DNA of 64,000 nucleotides, taken from Brasenia schreberi. Its lineage: Eukaryota; Streptophyta; Magnoliopsida; Nymphaeales; Cabombaceae. Where the stretch lies: positions 11,668,501 through 11,732,500 of the forward strand of contig JAYKKT010000087.1 of assembly GCA_036023115.1 (NCBI GenBank), read 5' to 3'. Shown here one piece after another: positions 48,583 to 60,119 of this stretch (the first letter of the stretch is position 1; each line of letters begins with the position of its first letter). A model generated the notes under the pieces. It made no database searches and was not told where the DNA came from. It saw only the letters and a program-made list of their open reading frames with translations. The position numbers and the translations under genes were made by a program.

Positions 48583-48690
48583 CTAGAGTGTTAGCTCAAT
48601 GGCAGGATACTCTAGTGCTGGTGGGGAGTTCGACTCCTATAGAATGCATGTGTGATTGTTAGGCTTCGGCCTCCATTTGTAACAAAAAAA
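48583..48690 (+). repeat. tRNA-like SINE with A and B boxes and A-rich tail
   Basis: GTGTTAGCTCAATGGCAGG (A box) and GGGGAGTTCGACTCCTATAG (B box) lie about 35 bp apart, the best pol III promoter pair in the window. The 3' part CTTCGGCCTCCATTTGTAAC runs into nine A (48684-48692). The 5' end cannot pair as an acceptor stem, so it is a SINE rather than a tRNA. Confidence 0.6.
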
Positions 48691-48904
48691 AATTCTATTC
48701 ACCCATCTGTGGCGCTCGTGAACGAGCCTACGAACTGAACACAAACTACTTGCGTTTGGCTCGCATCCTATACGATGTACCTCTTGTTTGCATACGATTT
48801 ATGCCGTAACATGTTCACGAGCTATTCTTTACTTCATGAGGAGCCGAGTTTGAACTCGTTTGAATCAATCAACTCATGTCTGCTTCCTTTCAAATAGCTT
48901 CCAT

Positions 48905-49000
48905 TTTGTGGTGCGATTGGAGGCCGCATCCGTGTATCGAACTCATGACCTTGAATTTGTGAGTCGCCAACCTAACCAGTGAGCCATTACTCTCTGTGCA
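48905..49000 (-). repeat. tRNA-like SINE fragment
   Basis: The reverse complement has AATGGCTCACTGGTTAGG (A-box-like) and CAAGGTCATGAGTTCGATAC (B-box-like), and shares GACTCACAA with the copies at 30796 and 58965. Confidence 0.55.
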
Positions 49001-49009
49001 GGTCAGTTC

Positions 49010-52000
49010 GTTCACTAGCTCCAATTAGTAAGATGAAAAGGAAAAAACTACATACTATTATTAAACCAAGGTAAAAACAGAAATCTTTGTACCCGAAACA
49101 ACACGAAAAAGGAAAAGATCCCGGTCGTCTCTGTCCCCCAAACTTGCGCACTATCGCTAAAACACGGAGGTGGTGTTTACCGCGGTTAATCTCACTTTCA
49201 TGGAGTCCGGGATACGCGAAAGTTAAAAAAGTAAAAAGGGTGAGAAAGAAAAATCCTTGGGATATATCTCGAAGCTGGAAAATATTTTTAAAATACTAAA
49301 AAAGCAAGCCCATTGAATACGGTCTGACACGTGTAATAAAGATGCGCGCGTGCAGTACCTAAAAAACTCACAAGACTTTGCGTAGAGAGAGAGAGAGAGC
49401 GGGTCCCACGAGACCTCGCCGTTCACTTGTCCGTGTTTTCGCGGCAAAAAAAGAAGAAGAGAAGACACCATTGGGGGAAAAAAAAAAAAACTCGAAAAAT
49501 ATAAATTTCAGGAAAACGCGGGAAATGGGTTCGAGTGATCCTTGACCTCCTTTTGACTAGTTAAGGGTAGTTTGGTCATTAGGATGAGTTAAAAACGGCT
49601 GAACGAGCCGAACGAACTGATGCTCGAGAAATACCAAGAATTCTTGGTCTCGTTTAGAGACGAGCCAAAAGGAGATGAAGCACTCCGCGAGTCAAAAAGA
49701 TCAGAATAATGGTCAAAGTTAAAAATATAATTTTAAAGAAATTTAATATAATTTCCTGCTAAGGGATAAAGGTAACTTTTTTCATAATTGTTATTAAAAT
49801 TGTTACATTTCATAATTTTAATTACGAGCTTATACGAGCCAAGATGAATCAAGCAGACAGTCTTTAAGTTCAGCTCATAGAGCTTAACAAGCCGGCTCTT
49901 GGTTGCATCATTTTGATTAAGAACTATTGCATCAGGATCTTAATTAATTCCATTATGTAGTTCTATGTTCATGAAAATATAATTACTTGTGTAAAATCAC
50001 GCGCTGAATCAAGCCAATATGTATGAATGAGCTGATCACGAGCTGAATCAAGCCAAATGACCAGCAGCTCGGTTCATCTACTCATCCTACAGAAGAAAAT
50101 AAACGGAGGCTAACCACGGTTAGTTTTTCGTAACCAGAGTTGGCACTGATAAGCGAAATTTCGAAAAGTTTTTGAACCTGACCGAAACTCTTTTTCGCCC
50201 GATTTTCTTTTTCCGTTTTTCGGAAAACCCGCCACATATTCCAATTGCTAATGCAGTTGGGGGAAGAGGGCTTATCGACAGGAGAGGCCGAAATGCACCC
50301 CATGTTTTCCAAAATTTACGCAACGAACCAGGAAGACGAAGAGAAGCAGAACGTAAAAGGTTCAAAGACCGTTAGCGGCTTGTTCACGACGTCTCGTTTA
50401 TTTGCTTATGTGGCGCGAGTAATTCAAGGAGACGCTGTTGTCGTGTTCAGGGGCAAATTCGTCATTTAGAGAAACCAATTTACCCTCCTCGATCCGATTC
50501 GTCCTTCTTTTGTCATAATGACGAGACTATCCTTCGTCCGGACATTTATGAAAATTGATTTTTTTTGGAAAAGGAGAAAATAAAAAGGAATTGACACAGT
50601 AGCAACGACAACCTGGATATCCCAATCTATCCACAATTTCGGTCAAATCCACAGCTTCTCCATAAATGTTGAAAACAACCTTTAATTTCCTAAAACGACC
50701 TTTCACTTCCTCAGCTCCTCTTAATCCGTCCGATCTCTGCATAAGTGAAGTCTTTGCCGTCCATCAGACGATGCTCTTAAATATTACGTTCTGGCGAGCC
50801 TGATTCGGCGCCTCATCTGAAATAATTTTGTTTTCGAGATCCAAAAGGCATTTTTCATTAATTCGTCCGCAGATTTCGTCCTATATTTAGCGTGTTTCAG
50901 TTTTGGGTCTTGTGCCTTTTCCGAAACTAGCCCTCTCCGGCGCAGTTGCCTCCACGCGCAAATTTCGACAGCTTAACGTTTCGAAGATTTATGGACGCCG
51001 GCCACGGCACTTCCGTGAGCCTTCTCCTCACACATAGAATTCAACCTTTTGATTCGAAAAGAACCCCCGTGAGCTCTCTAGTGTTTCTTCAATAATGACC
51101 ATCTCTTTTCGGTTGATTAGTTGCAGGGAGGCAATTAGACAATCTTTCTCTTAAAAGAGTGCTTCAAGTGTGTCCCAAGAATGGGAGAACTCTTACTGTG
51201 TAATGTATGGTGTCACAAATTTTATATATAACTGATACAACAGTCAGTGCTGCAGCAGGACAATATGAGTGACAAGGAATTCATTTTTTGTGGCTTCTGT
51301 CCTTTAAAGCAACTTTATGAGACTAATCGAATCGTTTCAAAAAGTTCCTATGCTTATTTGATTGTCCAACTGAAGTTCATGAAGAATCACATGCAAAGTA
51401 TTCCACTTCCCATCTTATATTTCTGTATGAATCATCAACTTTTATTGGATATTTGCAGAGATAGTTAAAATGGAACTCCAGGGGCAAGCCCTGAAAAGCG
51501 AAATGTTGAATACTTCAAAAGAGCTCAAAACGAAGTAATCTCTTGACTTTTTGAAATTGCATATTGAAATGGTTTATGATCGTACACAATGCCGACCAAG
51601 AACCCATCTTACTGATTCTACTTCTAGTAGCATTCCCTTTAAACGTAATACAGTATGCAGTTTAGCTTCAAAAGAAGTGCAGTCCCGTTATATTATAAAA
51701 TTTCCATGGTGTTTTCATAGTTCTTAAAAGAGAGCCAGAGCGGGGTAGAGAGGCGTCACCGTCTGTGATTTGTCATAGAGCAGAGTGGTCTGCCAGCGTC
51801 TGGGAATCCATGTGGTTAGGGTTTAGCGTTTTAGGGGAGGAAAAAATTGAAGGAAAATCTCTCTCTCTCTCTCTCTCCATATGACAGGGGCCTGGTTAAA
51901 TGAATGGGAAGGAGGACAGTGTCTTTAAGGAAGGCACAGTGTTTCCCCGTTAGCAACCATTCGCAAAGCCAACCCACGATTCTCTTTTCAGACAAGGACC

Positions 52001-52220
52001 TCCCTTTTAATTCCGCTTGCCCTTTTCTCTTTCTGCCTTCCCTTTTTCTTCCTTCAGAGACACCACACAGAGAGAGAAGATAGAGATAAACTCAACAATT
52101 CACCTTTTACTGCACACAATAACCACGCACTCTTCATTCTCTCTCGTCTCTTTCCTTCCTTTTGCCGTTTCTTTTTCGTTGATTCCCAGTAGGAGACCGC
52201 TCCCCCTTTTCGTTTTTCTA
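49010..52220. other. No confident gene; promoter-side DNA of PLATZ at the right
   Basis: Open frames such as 50245-50469 (+) and 50742-50527 (-) have no recognisable domain. 51857-51877 is a CT repeat, and 51990-52200 is pyrimidine-rich, fitting a plant 5' leader for the PLATZ gene. Confidence 0.35.
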
Positions 52221-52225
52221 GCACC

Positions 52226-52288
52226 ATGTATACAAAAGGCTCCGGACGAACCCAATTCATGAGAATTTCTGGTGCTTTTGCTCCCTGA
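52226..52288 (+). promoter_or_regulatory. Upstream ORF in the presumed PLATZ 5' leader (20 codons)
   Basis: ATG at 52226 in the context AGCACCATGT opens a frame MYTKGSGRTQFMRISGAFAP that stops at 52286-52288, 27 nt before the PLATZ ATG. If the leader is unspliced here, ribosomes would meet this frame first. Translation is not shown. Confidence 0.45.
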
Positions 52289-52315
52289 TTCCCCATACTA
52301 GACCGAGAACCAAAA

Positions 52316-53527
52316 ATGGTTGGTTTTTCTTCAATCATCTTTCGGTTTCATATTGGACCAAAGAATCTCCGGTCTTCCTGATTCACGAAGTGTTTGATTG
52401 GTTGTTGTTTTAAAATGATTAGGTCGGAGTTGCATCTGGGAATTCGTCTGCCAATCCTCAGTGGCTGGAAAATCTCCTTGCTGAGAAGTTCTTCGTCCCT
52501 TGTCCACTTCATGAGAATGCGAGGAAGAACGAGAAAAACATCTACTGCTTGGATTGCTGCCATAGTATCTGCCCTCACTGCTTATCTCTTCACCGATGCC
52601 ATCGTCTTCTTCAGGTTAGATTTTCTTTTATTTTGGTTCGTCAACAAGATTTTATGCTTCCCTCCTGACTCATATGTTGGTGAAATTCTGCTAAATTTTA
52701 CACCAATCTGTTTTCTTTTGTTACAGGTTCGGAGGTACGTTTATCACGACGTTATCCGACTGGATGATCTTGAGAAGCTCATTGATTGCGCTTATGTTCA
52801 GGTTAGTTCCCTTTGCTGGTTTGTTTGAGAAATAGTCTTGGGGTTTCACTTCTCTCTGGTGCAATTCTCTCGAGGTTCAGTGCATAATTCCCTTTTTTGG
52901 TTCCTCAAAATTTCTCCTTTTAATCCCTACAAGTTTGTGATGCTTCAGGCTTATACCACGAACAGTGCGAAGGTTGTCTTCTTGAATCAGAGGCCTCAAT
53001 CTCGGCCCTTCAGGGGCTCCGGAAATATGTGCAGCACGTGCGATCGAAGTCTGCAAGAGCCCTTTCTCTTTTGCTCTTTAGCATGCAAGGTATCTCTTTT
53101 CAATTTCTTCTCAATTGCTTCAATCATGGGTTAGCCCTGAAAACGGTTAATTTACTCGATGCTGATTCTTGGTTTCGTCCTTCCTTCTTGGTGACGAATA
53201 AATTAGGTGCACCACTTACTGAGGAGCGAAGGCTCGCTGTCGAAGTATCTGTACGACTGTGACTACCTTCCGTTACAGGAAGGTTTCCGGGGAGAGAGCG
53301 ACGACCTGGACGACGGCCAGATGACGCCAGATTCCGTCCTTGACACTCAGGTATCTTTCCCGATGCCGCCGCCGTTCGTCTGCCCCGACACCGAGCTCGT
53401 GAGGAAAAAGCGAACTAGCGTATCCGTTTCCCGGGCGTTCCGCAATTGCTCCCCTCCGCCGGAAATGGTCGCCTCCATGATAAACAACCGCCGGAAGGGC
53501 GTCCCTCAGAGATCCCCACTCTACTAA
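52316..53527 (+). CDS. PLATZ-family zinc-dependent transcription factor (five exons)
   Basis: PLATZ proteins are plant-specific nuclear zinc proteins that bind A/T-rich DNA and mostly repress transcription; some contact RNA polymerase III. The coding exons are 52316-52318, 52423-52614, 52727-52801, 52949-53089 and 53207-53527, giving 243 residues with all introns GT-AG and in phase 0. All zinc ligands of the family pattern are present: C28-x2-H31-x11-C43-x2-C46-x4-C51-x2-C54-x3-H58-x2-H61, then C118-x2-C121-x10-C132-x3-C136. Conserved blocks are NPQWLENLLAEKFFVPC, VRRYVYHDVIRLDDLEKLID, NSAKVVFLNQRPQSRP and CDRSLQEPFLFCSLACK. The C-terminal 106 residues hold a basic RKKR stretch (possible nuclear signal) and end in KGVPQRSPLY. 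The first coding exon is only the ATG; the next exon has no in-frame ATG before the conserved domain. The subfamily cannot be fixed. Confidence 0.93.
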
Positions 53528-53529
53528 TC

Positions 53530-55340
53530 TCCCTCTCCTAATTCTTTTTTGCTCAACTCGCCGGATTTCTGTGCGTCTTCAATTCCGGCGGGCCTCTCAA
53601 TTCTCATCTCTGCGGCTTATATTTTCAGTTTTCATTTATTTCTGTTTCACTGTGGAAGACATGGTGGTAGTGCTGGTCGTGGGCGGTGGATGGTCGTGAA
53701 AACCGCTCAATTTTGTAGAGAATCATCAGTATATTGTTTATCCGAATCTAAATTTTATTGTGTTGTATTAAGATATCTTGGAACTTCTTCCACCACCTGT
53801 TGTGTCTTGTCACTTAATATGTATGTAAGATATGATGTGCAATATATGGTTTTTTTTTAACTTTTTGTTATTCTTAATAATTTATTTAGTATATATGTTG
53901 TGATTGATCGGTTGGCTGCATTTGAGACGAAATGACTGGCGTATGGGCGCCAATATTGGGCTAGAGAGAGAGGGAGAGGCATGGTTATCGGTGAGGAGTC
54001 GTTGGGTCACAGTTGGACATTCCTTTTAACGCAATGCATGTGGGCTCTGAGAAAAAGCAGTAAAACGATTTGACTTCTCCTTTTTTATCCTTTGGGGTAG
54101 GGCGTGGTGTGAGCGAGAGCGTACTGTTTCATCCTTTTGGAGATTCACCCTTGTTTTTAACCCATTTTACTTCGCCTAATTACGGTGATTCTCTCTTGAA
54201 TCAGTTAAAAGTCTTTCAAACAGCGATCTGTTTGCGTGTACTTAGAAAATGGGTGTAAATAAAGGCAAATAATACCAACTGTAAACTTTAGTTACAGCTT
54301 GTTCAAGGTACTGTCAGTAAAATTACAGCTGACATTTGCAGATGGTACGTTTCTCAGGATGATGATAAGATGTCGTATCACAACGAGTCGATGTGGTGAA
54401 ACCTGGTTTTCACTTTGGTCTTTTTAATCCAAAACTACTGGTATATGGTGTGAGTGCTGGCCAGGCCAGCCACGCATTGACTTGTAGAGAAGCCCACAAG
54501 GACCGCCGCTAATCCAGTTCGAGCTGGGTTTCTCCCACTTTGGGCTGGAATGGATTAACGAGCAGCTTCCAGTCTCACAAATCTCTTTGGGCACTCGTTT
54601 TCTCCATTCGTGAGACTCGAGTCGAGATGCCTAAGGGGAGCAAGAGTTGGAGGAAAAGTTGGTGGGTGTTAATGTAAGAGAAAACTGTAGAGACAAGCCT
54701 AAAGTGGTTTGGATGCTTTTGCAGGTAATGTTTGGGCACTTGAGGAGATATGAACATAGTGTTCACATAAAGATGCGAGAAATTTTAAGGTGAATACTTT
54801 GAAAGAGAAAACAGAATGCCCCTCAATTAGGAGCTAAATATTAACGTTAACATGGAAATTAAGGACCATTATCTGGCTTTATTTGGTTGGATTTGTTATT
54901 AAAAAATCATATTTACTTCTGTTGTTTCTTCACTTTGTTTGAGTAAAAGGGAAAAAAGGAGCGCAGATAATTCTTCTACTTTGAAGAGATTTTAGAGTGC
55001 CTAATTTAAGACAATTTATTGTCGGTGAAATTCATTTTCATTTTGGTTGCAGGAAAAGATCCATCTTTAGAATCTCTCACATTCTTCAGATAAGGGGAAC
55101 CATAATTTTGCAAACCCATGCCTGCCATTTCTCAATAAGGCAACAATTTACTTATCTGTAAGATTTGGCAATGACTAATTTTGAGTCATGGTTACACCTT
55201 ATTAGAATTCTTACTCTTTTCACTTAATAAATTTTTATGGTTATGTCGGACATTTCGAGAGATTCATTTAAGGTGGTCTTCTTATTTGGAGAGACGGCAT
55301 GATGAAGCTTGATTGAAGTGTAAGAAATTAAACAGCAATT
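53530..55340. other. PLATZ 3' flank and intergenic DNA
   Basis: The 3' UTR probably ends in the AT-rich stretch near 53860-53890. No further gene is recognised. Open frames are short. Confidence 0.4.
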
Positions 55341-55349
55341 CCTGGAAAA

Positions 55350-55495
55350 GTGTTCTAAGGAAACAAACAGTAAGATATAATCTTTTACTTCTTTTGCAGT
55401 TAAATCCTCCTATATTATGCGATTCTATTTCAATGGCGATCAAGAATCCTTATAGACAACCTCATTTAACATTGGGAACGCTTAGTTTTGGTTTT
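55350..55495 (+). mobile_element. LINE tail fragment
   Basis: GCAGTTAAATCCTCC, then AAGAATCCTTATAGACAACC and TTAACATTGGGAACGCTTAG with TTTTGGTTTTG follow the order of the RTE LINE tail (AAGAATCCATGTAGCCGACC ... GGGAAAAGGCTTAG). Confidence 0.6.
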
Positions 55496-55499
55496 GTGT

Positions 55500-57130
55500 G
55501 CTGTGAAGGAAGGACATACATAAGGGGAGCTGAATCACCGTCCATTTTGCAGATGGACGGCACAAAATGACAGTGCGGTCGGTACCTGGGAATTGTACAA
55601 GTTTGACTAGGTGGGTCCAATTACAGAGACAAGAACCACTAAGGCTGAGCTGCACCGGTGGTGACTTGTTGCGCTGCCAAAGTGGGGCCTAAATCTAAAA
55701 TGGACCTCAATAAGTAATTCGAATATTTAGATAGTTTTGGTCCTATCGATGGTACTGGACTGATCCCCAGTGAATCATGTAGTCTGCAAATACCATTAGA
55801 CTGACCCCATGCATGATGATGAAGATAAACTGTCCTTTCTGTAAAGGAATATGGATTCAAATCATATGGAAATTCTGCCTAACGGGTTGCTGCTCCATTC
55901 GACTTTATGCGCATACGGATGTTGAAATTCCATGGCCTATAGTTTTCTTATTGTTTCTTGCATCTTTTAAATTCTGAAAATGTTTCTTTGTGGTACGTCT
56001 CCACATAAATAAAGGGTGTGGTGTTGAAGAGAAAACGACATTCGCCGCAGTTGCATGGCTCTCTGCATGAGAAAAAAGATCAAACATGTGATGCCGAATG
56101 CAGTCAGTAAGGGTGATTCACAGAGTGATGCACATTGTCTTCCTTTCGTGCATGTTGGTTTGATGCCTCTTGAAATATGTGTCTTTTGACTAGTTCTCAA
56201 ACTATTTAATTACATTATATATTTATATATAACATAGATAGAGAAATGGGCAGCGGTTCGAGCTTAATTGAGTACAGTACCCAATGTCCTCATTTTTGCA
56301 TGATTTAACTGCTTCGGCCATCAAGAGCTGCTCTCCATATTCTTTTGGTACTCGTTTAGACACTTATCATGCTTTCTTTAACCGGATTGTGTTACCTGGT
56401 TTTTACCTAAACATTAAATATCACGACACGAACACAGCCTAAAGCTCGGAATTGCCACTCTTCCATGGTATTAAGGGGCAGAGAGTCCGATGTGATGTGG
56501 GCACAGGGGAGACACGTGATGAGAAATGAATAATTTGTACGAAGCTGCAAGATGCCTTGTCTCTTTTTTCTTGTTGTAGTTGCTCAAGTGTAGTGCAGGC
56601 AAAAGGACTCACTCTCCCTGTTTGTTATTGATGGTGCTTCACTTTCCTACATTTGGAACTTAGAACAGCCCACTGAAGGACCCTCCTACAAGGATGACAG
56701 AGCCCTTCCCTCTTTTGTCCATTCCTTCCTCACTCATTGAACAAAGATAGGCCCTTCATATATTCATGCAGGCAAAGTTAGGTGTCTTGCAACTGGGTCT
56801 GGGTTGATCCAAGTCACATTCAAAATGGGCTGTAGATGACTTTGGTTGAACCGAAGTGGATCACATTCGGAACCCACTAGGATCAGGGTCTGGTAACAAA
56901 AATTGAATAAACAAGATTGAAATAATTTATCCAGATTCACATGATTTACGACAAGCAGTGTTATCAAAATGAGAGCGGAATGATAAGATCATACCTTGCT
57001 TCTATACTTTTTAAAAATAAATTGTACTTGATATAGTTGCCATTCAAATGAACTTATATGAAACAATGGAAAAGGTATATCAGTATGATAGACTGCAGCA
57101 CGTTGTCAACTCCTTCTAAATGGTTATACA
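55500..57130. other. No gene recognised
   Basis: Intergenic DNA with moderate AT content. Minus-strand frames near 55640-56200 show no domain. Confidence 0.4.
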
Positions 57131-57139
57131 ATAATATTG

Positions 57140-57381
57140 TGTATATATATAGTATATGCTAGCAGCATTACATGTTATAATATCTAAAGAAATCTCTACC
57201 ATTCATTTTAAAAGACAATGTTTAATATTTGTATTTTAAAAGAAAAAACTATACATGTATTTTTGCAAGTTTACTTGATCTAAAAACAACTTTTTGAATT
57301 AAAATTTAATATTCTATTTTTTAAAAGAATGGTTAAGATTTGTTTGGATATACTAATATGTATGTTGCTAGCATGTATCAT

Positions 57382-57450
<69 letters not shown>
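57140..57450. mobile_element. Candidate hairpin MITE ending in a CT-AT-AG palindrome
   Basis: An AT-rich insert lies between GTGTATATATATAG at 57140 and the microsatellite at 57382. CTACCATTCATTTTAAAAGAC (57197) faces TTTTTTAAAAGAATGGTTAAG (57317), an imperfect inverted pair. The right flank 57383-57444 is a perfect 62-bp palindrome of CT (18 bp), AT (26 bp) and AG (18 bp). Confidence 0.45.
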
Positions 57451-57451
<1 letters not shown>

Positions 57452-57477
57452 TGTAATTGCTTAAACATTTTTCACTT

Positions 57478-57530
57478 CTTCTCTCTATATATATACATAC
57501 ACATGCATGTGTATATAGAAAGAGAGAGTG
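57478..57530. repeat. Imperfect palindrome with an 18-bp perfect core
   Basis: CTTCTCTCTATATATA on the left mirrors TATATAGAAAGAGAGAG on the right around the perfect palindrome ATACACATGCATGTGTAT (57497-57514). Confidence 0.8.
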
Positions 57531-57628
57531 ATTTGATCTTATCCACCATTAACCACATTTACTCTTTCTCGATCATTGTTTTTGAGGAGTACAAGTGTAA
57601 TAACATTGTCTTCCATTCTTTATTGAAA

Positions 57629-57845
57629 ATTCTTAAAATTTTTAAATGACACCCATACCACCAAAAAGCGACGAGTGAACATTAGTGGGCATGCCAGAGA
57701 TAGGCAGGATCTCATTTTCCAATACATACATTCGTCCTTTTTCAAAAACCTTAAAAAATTCTAAATTATACCATGCTACTAAAAATCGATGAGTGAACAT
57801 GTTAGAAGTGGGCAAGATCCGATTTCCATATATGTATATTATTTG
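57629..57845 (+). repeat. Diverged tandem duplication, about 120-bp unit
   Basis: Unit 1 (57629-57735): AATTCTTAAAATTTTTAAATGACACCCATACCACCAAAAAGCGACGAGTGAACAT in short, then GTGGGCATGCC and GGCAGGATCTCATTTTCC. Unit 2 (57750-57845) repeats the order with ACTAAAAATCGATGAGTGAA, GTGGGCAAGATCCGATTTCC. Related to the insert at 29293-29456. Confidence 0.7.
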
Positions 57846-57999
57846 TATGAAGGCAACCTCGATTATTAATGTTATTTGGTTTTTAAGTAAGTTCCTGGTG
57901 AGAGAAAGGATGATTAGATGCAATGGTGGAGACATTGAGAGAGGCGAGCAACTGTCTTGCCTCTTTTTCCGAGTGTTATGTTTTCATTAAGTTATTTGT

Positions 58000-58310
58000 T
58001 TTAGATGGTAAGATACATGCGATTGTAAGATTTTAAAGATCTTAGGATCCATTTCGAGACCCCACTAAGATCTTTCAAATTGAGATCTTACATTCAAGAT
58101 TTGGGACTTTGAACCATAAGATCGAAGGACTTTTAAGATCTAAATCGAGCTCTTGGCAACCATGTTTCCAACACATGCACTTTGGGAGTTGGCTTGAACT
58201 GAGTCCAAATAAACCAACCGGAACCGAACCAGGTCCTCCCTGGTTCTGGATCTGGTTCCAACCGGTTTGGAACTGCCAGACTGGTTCGGAACCGGTCATG
58301 TCTAGTATTA
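58000..58310. repeat. AAGATCTT-rich segment followed by a GGTTC/GAACC-rich repeat
   Basis: 58025-58140 holds several AGATCTTA/TAAGATCT words in both orientations and could fold on itself. 58170-58310 is rich in GGAACCGAACC, CCAACCGGTTTGGAAC and GGTTCGGAACCGGTC, the same word family as 46090-46450. Confidence 0.5.
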
Positions 58311-58964
58311 CCTGTCACAATTTATCTACCGAAGGAACTAATAAAAGGTTTTAATTTCACATTTCTAACAAAGACGCCTTTCACATTTCCATTAAACCTT
58401 TTACTATTGGATACTTTTACGAATCGGGTTTAGTATACATTTTCATTCTGAATCAAAACCAATTTTGTCTAATTAAAACCAACCCGCAAATACTCGAGCT
58501 TACGATAACAGTATTGGGTCTGTAAGTTTGACAAACTCCTATGTATGTGAACTCGAAATCAAATTGTATGTGTTCGATCTTGGGCTGAACCCATATGACT
58601 CAAAGTTGGATCTGGAGCCAAATGACTCCATGACTATAGGGCCCTCAATCGTATCCATTGTCTGAAGAACACGCCAATTTTGTGGCGTGTCGGTGGTGAC
58701 ACGACACATTCTGGATCTGACACGTAGCATGTACGTGATAACCCTTTAGGCATTAAAATTTGAAAACCCAAAATTAATCCACAAAATATAGCAAAAAAAA
58801 TGTTAGTCAGTCAGTCGTATTCCAGAAAAAAACTTTGCAAATTCCAGTATGCGTAAAGTCCCGATGTCAGCGAGTCCTCGTGTCTTTCTATTAAATCAAA
58901 TCATGTCCTTTGCATTCCATTAATCTGAAATACGCAAGTTCAGCTAAGATTAGCCGAATTCCAC

Positions 58965-59155
58965 TACGATTGACTCACAAGTCGAAGGTCACGAGTTTCG
59001 ATACTAGCTTGAGAAGAGGATGAAGCTTTAGATTATGGTTCTTTTTCTTTCTTTTTTGGCAATGGGGAGGTCAAAGACAGATGGATGCCTTGGTATTGAG
59101 CTTCTGACCTTCAACTTGTGAGACAACCCCCTAAACAGGTGAGCCATGTAACCAA
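58965..59155. repeat. Two SINE-type copies in inverted orientation
   Basis: The plus copy at 58965 reads GATTGACTCACAAGTCGAAGG then GTCACGAGTTTCGATAC and runs to a pyrimidine-rich stretch at 59035-59055. The minus copy (59155-59060, reverse complement) reads ATGGCTCACCTGTTTAGGGG then TCTCACAAGTTGAAGGTCAG and CTCAATACC. They belong to the family of 30796 and 48905 and lie tail to tail. Confidence 0.55.
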
Positions 59156-59209
59156 CACCACCTAGAACTGAGCCAAAAGGCCTTCCAACAATCTTGATTT
59201 AGCAGCTTG

Positions 59210-59380
59210 GGGTTGGGCTGACCCACAGCATATGGTTTAGACCTCCAAATCATGAACTGAACCGGACAAATTTTGTCCGGTTTGGTTCGATTCATTGACC
59301 ATGATCGATACGATACATTTTTCATAAGTCAAACCAAACCCATACCTTCCCGATCAGTTTAGTTCGTTCATTGAACACCC
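59210..59380. repeat. GGTTC/GAACC-rich repeat with short hairpin
   Basis: GAACCGGACAAATTTTGTCCGG contains the exact inverted pair CCGGACAAA/TTTGTCCGG (59260-59280), followed by GGTTCG words. Confidence 0.5.
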
Positions 59381-59959
59381 CTATCTTCAACCATTCTTCA
59401 GAAAGTCTTTGAAGCAAATGTTTTATGGTTAATTTGAAATGGTAGGAAAGACATAACGATATATCTAAACGTCAATTGACCTGAATACAACGTGAGCCGC
59501 ACAGATCTTGGTGCAGTTCTGACCAATATTTAAATAAATACTTAAATAAATTTTGGTCACTGGTGCTTAAATGATCTTGAGTTAACCATCTTCTGTTGTC
59601 TATTCTACACAACCAACTGGGTCCATGAAACAGAATATTTTGGGAAGATCGAAAGCCTGTATTTCCATCTTCCCAAAGGCTCAGCTGCAGCAGCCCGTGT
59701 TCGTGTTATATTTTGTGTCGTGTTCGTATTCACCAGCGTAAGAAAAGATGTGGGTGGCGTTCAGGTAGACCTGTGGATGACACAATGACCAAAAGTACGT
59801 GAAATCAATATGACCTGAAGCATGAAAACTTTATGGAAATTGGCAATGAAACACATGACCTTCAAACTTGATACAGACATGGGTGTAACCTGAAAAGTCT
59901 GTATTGGAATCAGGGACTCGTGTATTTCGTGATGTGTTCGTGTCTAGTAAAAGTACTAC

Positions 59960-60115
59960 AACATAACATGTGATGTTTTTCTCATATTAGATGGGATTGA
60001 CTAATGGATTCTTTGTTTTATAGAGCTAGCTCGATTGTGTGTTATGTTAACAGTTAATTCAACATAAGTTAGATCATTCTTCTCATTTTAATACTTTTGT
60101 GGTTTTTTTAAAAAA
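59960..60115 (-). mobile_element. LINE 3' tail fragment
   Basis: TTTTTCTCATATTAGATGGG, then ATGGATTCTTTG, GTTATGTTAACAGTTAATTC, AACATAAGTTAGATCATTC and ATACTTTTGTGG match the 3' end of the RTE LINE at 38680-38830 in the same orientation. Confidence 0.75.
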
Positions 60116-60119
60116 TATT

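Noticed and set aside
48583..48660. tRNA gene
   Set aside because: A and B boxes are present but no acceptor stem or clear anticodon arm can be drawn; it fits a SINE better.
50245..50742. Possible small genes (plus 50245-50469, minus 50742-50527)
   Set aside because: No recognisable motif, no splice pattern and no conservation evidence.
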